In this document: in pieces, positions 6,370 through 8,033 of the stretch
Layout: each line of letters starts with the position of its first letter
Position numbering within the stretch: position 1 is the stretch's first letter
Source: Christensenella sp. UBA7584
Lineage (GTDB): Bacteria; Bacillota; Clostridia; Christensenellales; UBA1242
Assembly (NCBI GenBank): GCA_002477805.1
Contig: DLKQ01000030.1
Coordinates: forward strand, 1 to 8,033
DNA: 8,033 nt
Direction: 5' to 3'
The notes under the pieces: model-generated
Databases searched by the model: none
Told to the model about the DNA's origin: nothing
Seen by the model: the letters and a program-made list of their open reading frames with translations, nothing else
Translations under genes and position numbers: made by a program

Positions 6370-7464
6370 ATGAAATTAGGCGTTGTTGGATTACCAAATG
6401 TTGGAAAAAGCACACTGTTTAATGCCCTGACAAAGGCCGGTGCTCAAAGTGCAAATTACCCTTTTTGTACCATTGAACCAAATGTCGGAATGGTGAGTGT
6501 TCCTGATGAAAGGCTTGACAAACTTGCCGAAATGTATCACACACAAAAACTTACTCCAGCCACAATAGAATTTGTTGACATCGCGGGGCTCGTAAAAGGA
6601 GCAAGCCAAGGTGAAGGACTTGGAAACAAATTTTTAAGTCATATTCGTGAAGTTGATGCAATTATTCACGTTGTTAGATGTTTTGAAGATGGAAATATTA
6701 TTCACGTTGACGGAAACATCAACCCATCTCGCGACATTGAAACCATAAATCTCGAGCTCATACTATCTGATATTGAAACCCTAGAAAAAAGAATTGCCAA
6801 GGTTGAAAAACAAGCTCGGGCTGGGGACAAAAATAGCAAACACGAATTAGAAATTTTAGAAATTTTAAAAGACCATTTGCTAAAAAACAAACCTGCAAGA
6901 ACATTGGAACTTGATGATGATGATAAACAAATTTTAAAAAATTGTTTTCTAATCACCTCAAAACCAGTAATATATCTTTGTAATGTTTCACTGCAACAAC
7001 TCTCAAATTTGGACACAGACAAATATGTTAATGCAGTCAAACAAATTGCCAGTGCAGAAAATGCAAAAGTGATTGAAATTTGTGCACAAGTTGAAGAAGA
7101 ACTCTCCAGCCTTGATGGCGAAGAACTAGAAGAATTTAAAAACGAATTTAGAATTAAAGAACTTGGACTTCCTAGACTCATAAAAGCAAGTTATGCTCTT
7201 TTAGGGCTAATTAGCTTTTTGACAGCTGGCGAAAAAGAAGTCCGTGCTTGGACAATTAAAAAAGGAACAAAAGCGCCTCAAGCTGCAGGAGTAATTCATT
7301 CTGACTTTGAGCGTGGTTTCATTAAAGCAGAGGTTGTAAAATATGATGACCTCATCGCACTTTTAAACTATCAAACTGCAAAAGAGCAGGGAAAAGTCAG
7401 ACTTGAAGGAAAAGACTATGTTGTCCAAGATGGCGATATTATGTTATTTAAATTTAATGTTTAA
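6370..7464 (+). CDS. ychF: YchF/OLA1 family ribosome-associated P-loop ATPase
   Basis: This is a 364-residue protein, the normal full length. The N-terminal G domain has P-loop GLPNVGKS (7-14), the family block NYPFCTIEPNVG (29-40) and DIAGLVKG (70-77). The usual catalytic glutamine is absent, as in all hydrophobic-substitution GTPases, and H112 in the IHVDG loop is the likely catalytic histidine. Residues about 125-195 form the helical insert. The C-terminal TGS domain begins near 282. YchF binds ribosomes and prefers ATP over GTP; in E. coli it is linked to oxidative-stress sensitivity and translation. The base-specificity motif is usually NxxE but here reads NVSL (205-208), and the following SAK-like loop is CAQVE (238-242). 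The ribosome binding site AAAGGA (6357-6362) is seven bases before the ATG. It is the first gene of a two-gene unit. Confidence 0.95.
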   Translation: MKLGVVGLPNVGKSTLFNALTKAGAQSANYPFCTIEPNVGMVSVPDERLDKLAEMYHTQKLTPATIEFVDIAGLVKGASQGEGLGNKFLSHIREVDAIIHVVRCFEDGNIIHVDGNINPSRDIETINLELILSDIETLEKRIAKVEKQARAGDKNSKHELEILEILKDHLLKNKPARTLELDDDDKQILKNCFLITSKPVIYLCNVSLQQLSNLDTDKYVNAVKQIASAENAKVIEICAQVEEELSSLDGEELEEFKNEFRIKELGLPRLIKASYALLGLISFLTAGEKEVRAWTIKKGTKAPQAAGVIHSDFERGFIKAEVVKYDDLIALLNYQTAKEQGKVRLEGKDYVVQDGDIMLFKFNV

Positions 7465-7468
7465 GGAG
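7463..7468 (+). promoter_or_regulatory. Ribosome binding site overlapping the ychF stop codon
   Basis: AAGGAG shares its first two bases with the ychF TAA (7462-7464). Spacing to the ATG at 7477 is 8 nt, which is normal, while spacing to the in-frame ATG at 7471 is only 2 nt. The later ATG is therefore the likely start, and ribosomes finishing ychF can reinitiate directly. Confidence 0.7.
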
Positions 7469-7476
7469 AAATGAAA

Positions 7477-7941
7477 ATGAAAAGAGATTACGAAATAATA
7501 GCAACACTTTTACCAAAGAATTTTGAAGAGCTCAAAAGTTTCATAGAGGATTACAACAATAATTCAAAACCACTGAGTGCAAAGAGCCAAGAAAAAGTAA
7601 GAAAGTTTATGCACAAACTTTACAGCAATTACAATTCGTGGGTGGCGGACAAAATTGTTCACTGGTCTGAATCAAACACAAGTCCTGAGCAGATTGAAGA
7701 GGAATTTTTTGGTGCAACAAAACATTTTGGTCCACAAACAAAAGAAGCTATTGACATCGCTTCAGAAAAAGCCCTTTCAACTTTTACTGCAAAAAATGAA
7801 TTTGATAAAGAGCAATCAGTGAGAAAAACATTTTATGTTTGTGCAGAAAATGTCCTCAGCAAAAACAAGCAATCTCTTGAAGAATTAAACCAAAAAATTA
7901 ATTCCGTTTCTCAAAAAGAAAATATTTCAATGTCAATGTAA
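7477..7941 (+). CDS. Unrecognised soluble, helical protein co-transcribed with ychF
   Basis: A 154-residue protein of unknown function begins MKRDYEIIATLLPKNFEELK. It has no signal peptide, membrane segment, cysteine cluster or P-loop. It is rich in Lys, Glu, Ser and Asn and looks mainly alpha-helical, with amphipathic stretches at about 14-26, 37-62, 69-79, 86-102 and 131-146. It has one tryptophan pair (W55, W63) in the segment around NYNSWVADKIVHW. The tail SQKENISMSM looks disordered. The gene starts 12 bases after ychF, with its ribosome binding site overlapping the ychF stop, and ends at a strong terminator, so it is made with YchF. Base composition matches its neighbours, so there is no sign of recent transfer. 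A role near translation or stress is only guilt by association. The start could be two codons earlier at 7471. Confidence 0.8.
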   Translation: MKRDYEIIATLLPKNFEELKSFIEDYNNNSKPLSAKSQEKVRKFMHKLYSNYNSWVADKIVHWSESNTSPEQIEEEFFGATKHFGPQTKEAIDIASEKALSTFTAKNEFDKEQSVRKTFYVCAENVLSKNKQSLEELNQKINSVSQKENISMSM

Positions 7942-7958
7942 ATATTTTTTAAATGAAA

Positions 7959-7987
7959 AGAAGAAGTCAACACTTCTTCTCTTTTTT
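7959..7987. terminator. Strong intrinsic terminator of the ychF operon, probably bidirectional
   Basis: AGAAGAAGT (7959-7967), loop CAAC, ACTTCTTCT (7972-7980): a perfect 9-bp stem, then C and six T residues on the plus strand. On the minus strand the stem is followed by TTTTCATTT, a weaker tail, so it may also stop a convergent gene from the right. Confidence 0.85.
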
Positions 7988-8033
7988 ATAAAAGTTTACA
8001 CAAAGTTGCAAATTTATTACCCTGTTTTCCACT
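7986..8033 (-). CDS. Possible C-terminal end of a convergent gene entering from the right
   Basis: From the window edge the minus strand reads 15 open codons, ending KFATLCKLL, then TAA at 7988-7986, immediately before the shared terminator hairpin. That arrangement is usual for convergent genes. A second minus-strand frame stays open slightly longer, through the hairpin, so the frame is not certain. It is too short to assign a family. Confidence 0.3.
   Translation of the reverse strand, partial: SGKQGNKFATLCKLL

Noticed and set aside
6702..7181. Minus-strand open frame of 159 codons within ychF
   Set aside because: It is serine- and leucine-rich antisense to a well-conserved ychF coding region, with no recognisable domain. 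It is a mirror frame.
1..8033. Mobile element, prophage, CRISPR array or defence island
   Set aside because: No transposase, integrase, cas gene, regular repeats or toxin-antitoxin pair was found. RadC here is the full-length chromosomal type with an HhH segment, not the short form seen in integrative elements.

Overview
This AT-rich window reads like a housekeeping stretch of a low-GC Gram-positive chromosome. An uncultured Bacillota/Clostridia-type bacterium is my best guess. The reasons are the strong purine-rich ribosome binding sites, the sigma-A promoters with near-consensus -35 and -10 boxes (all five I found have a 17-bp spacer), the T-rich hairpin terminators, and the gene content: HelD, a PMCA/SERCA-like calcium ATPase, YchF and a full-length RadC. 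The standard bacterial code fits all frames. I cannot place it to genus, and I see no phage, transposon, CRISPR or defence genes.

Layout. (1) 1-120, minus: the first 40 codons of a small or membrane-anchored protein running off the left edge, with its own promoter at 155-183. (2) 121-385: a divergent intergenic region holding that promoter, a LexA-box-like site at 215-228 and a near-perfect promoter for radC at 340-368. (3) 401-1126, plus: RadC/JAB-domain protein. (4) 1127-1330: a hairpin-rich convergent intergenic region with a radC terminator, a 12-bp inverted repeat, and a bidirectional terminator with two alternative right arms. (5) 1331-3355, minus: HelD-type UvrD-like ATPase acting on RNA polymerase, with an extended -10 promoter at 3378-3406. 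(6) 3519-6203, minus: ten-helix P-type calcium ATPase with a GTG start. (7) 6204-6369: a divergent intergenic region with one promoter per direction. (8) 6370-7464, plus: YchF, followed after a 12-base gap by (9) 7477-7941, an unrecognised 154-residue soluble protein in the same transcription unit, closed by a strong terminator at 7959-7987. (10) 7986-8033, minus: possibly the last 15 codons of a convergent gene.

The genes do not form one pathway. YchF and the unknown downstream protein look co-transcribed and translationally coupled. HelD and the calcium ATPase share a strand, but HelD has its own promoter. No clear new multi-gene system is visible. The points most worth a second look are the unknown partner of YchF, a substitution in YchF's nucleotide-specificity motif, the three-armed hairpin region between radC and helD, and the LexA-like site upstream of radC and the left-edge membrane gene.
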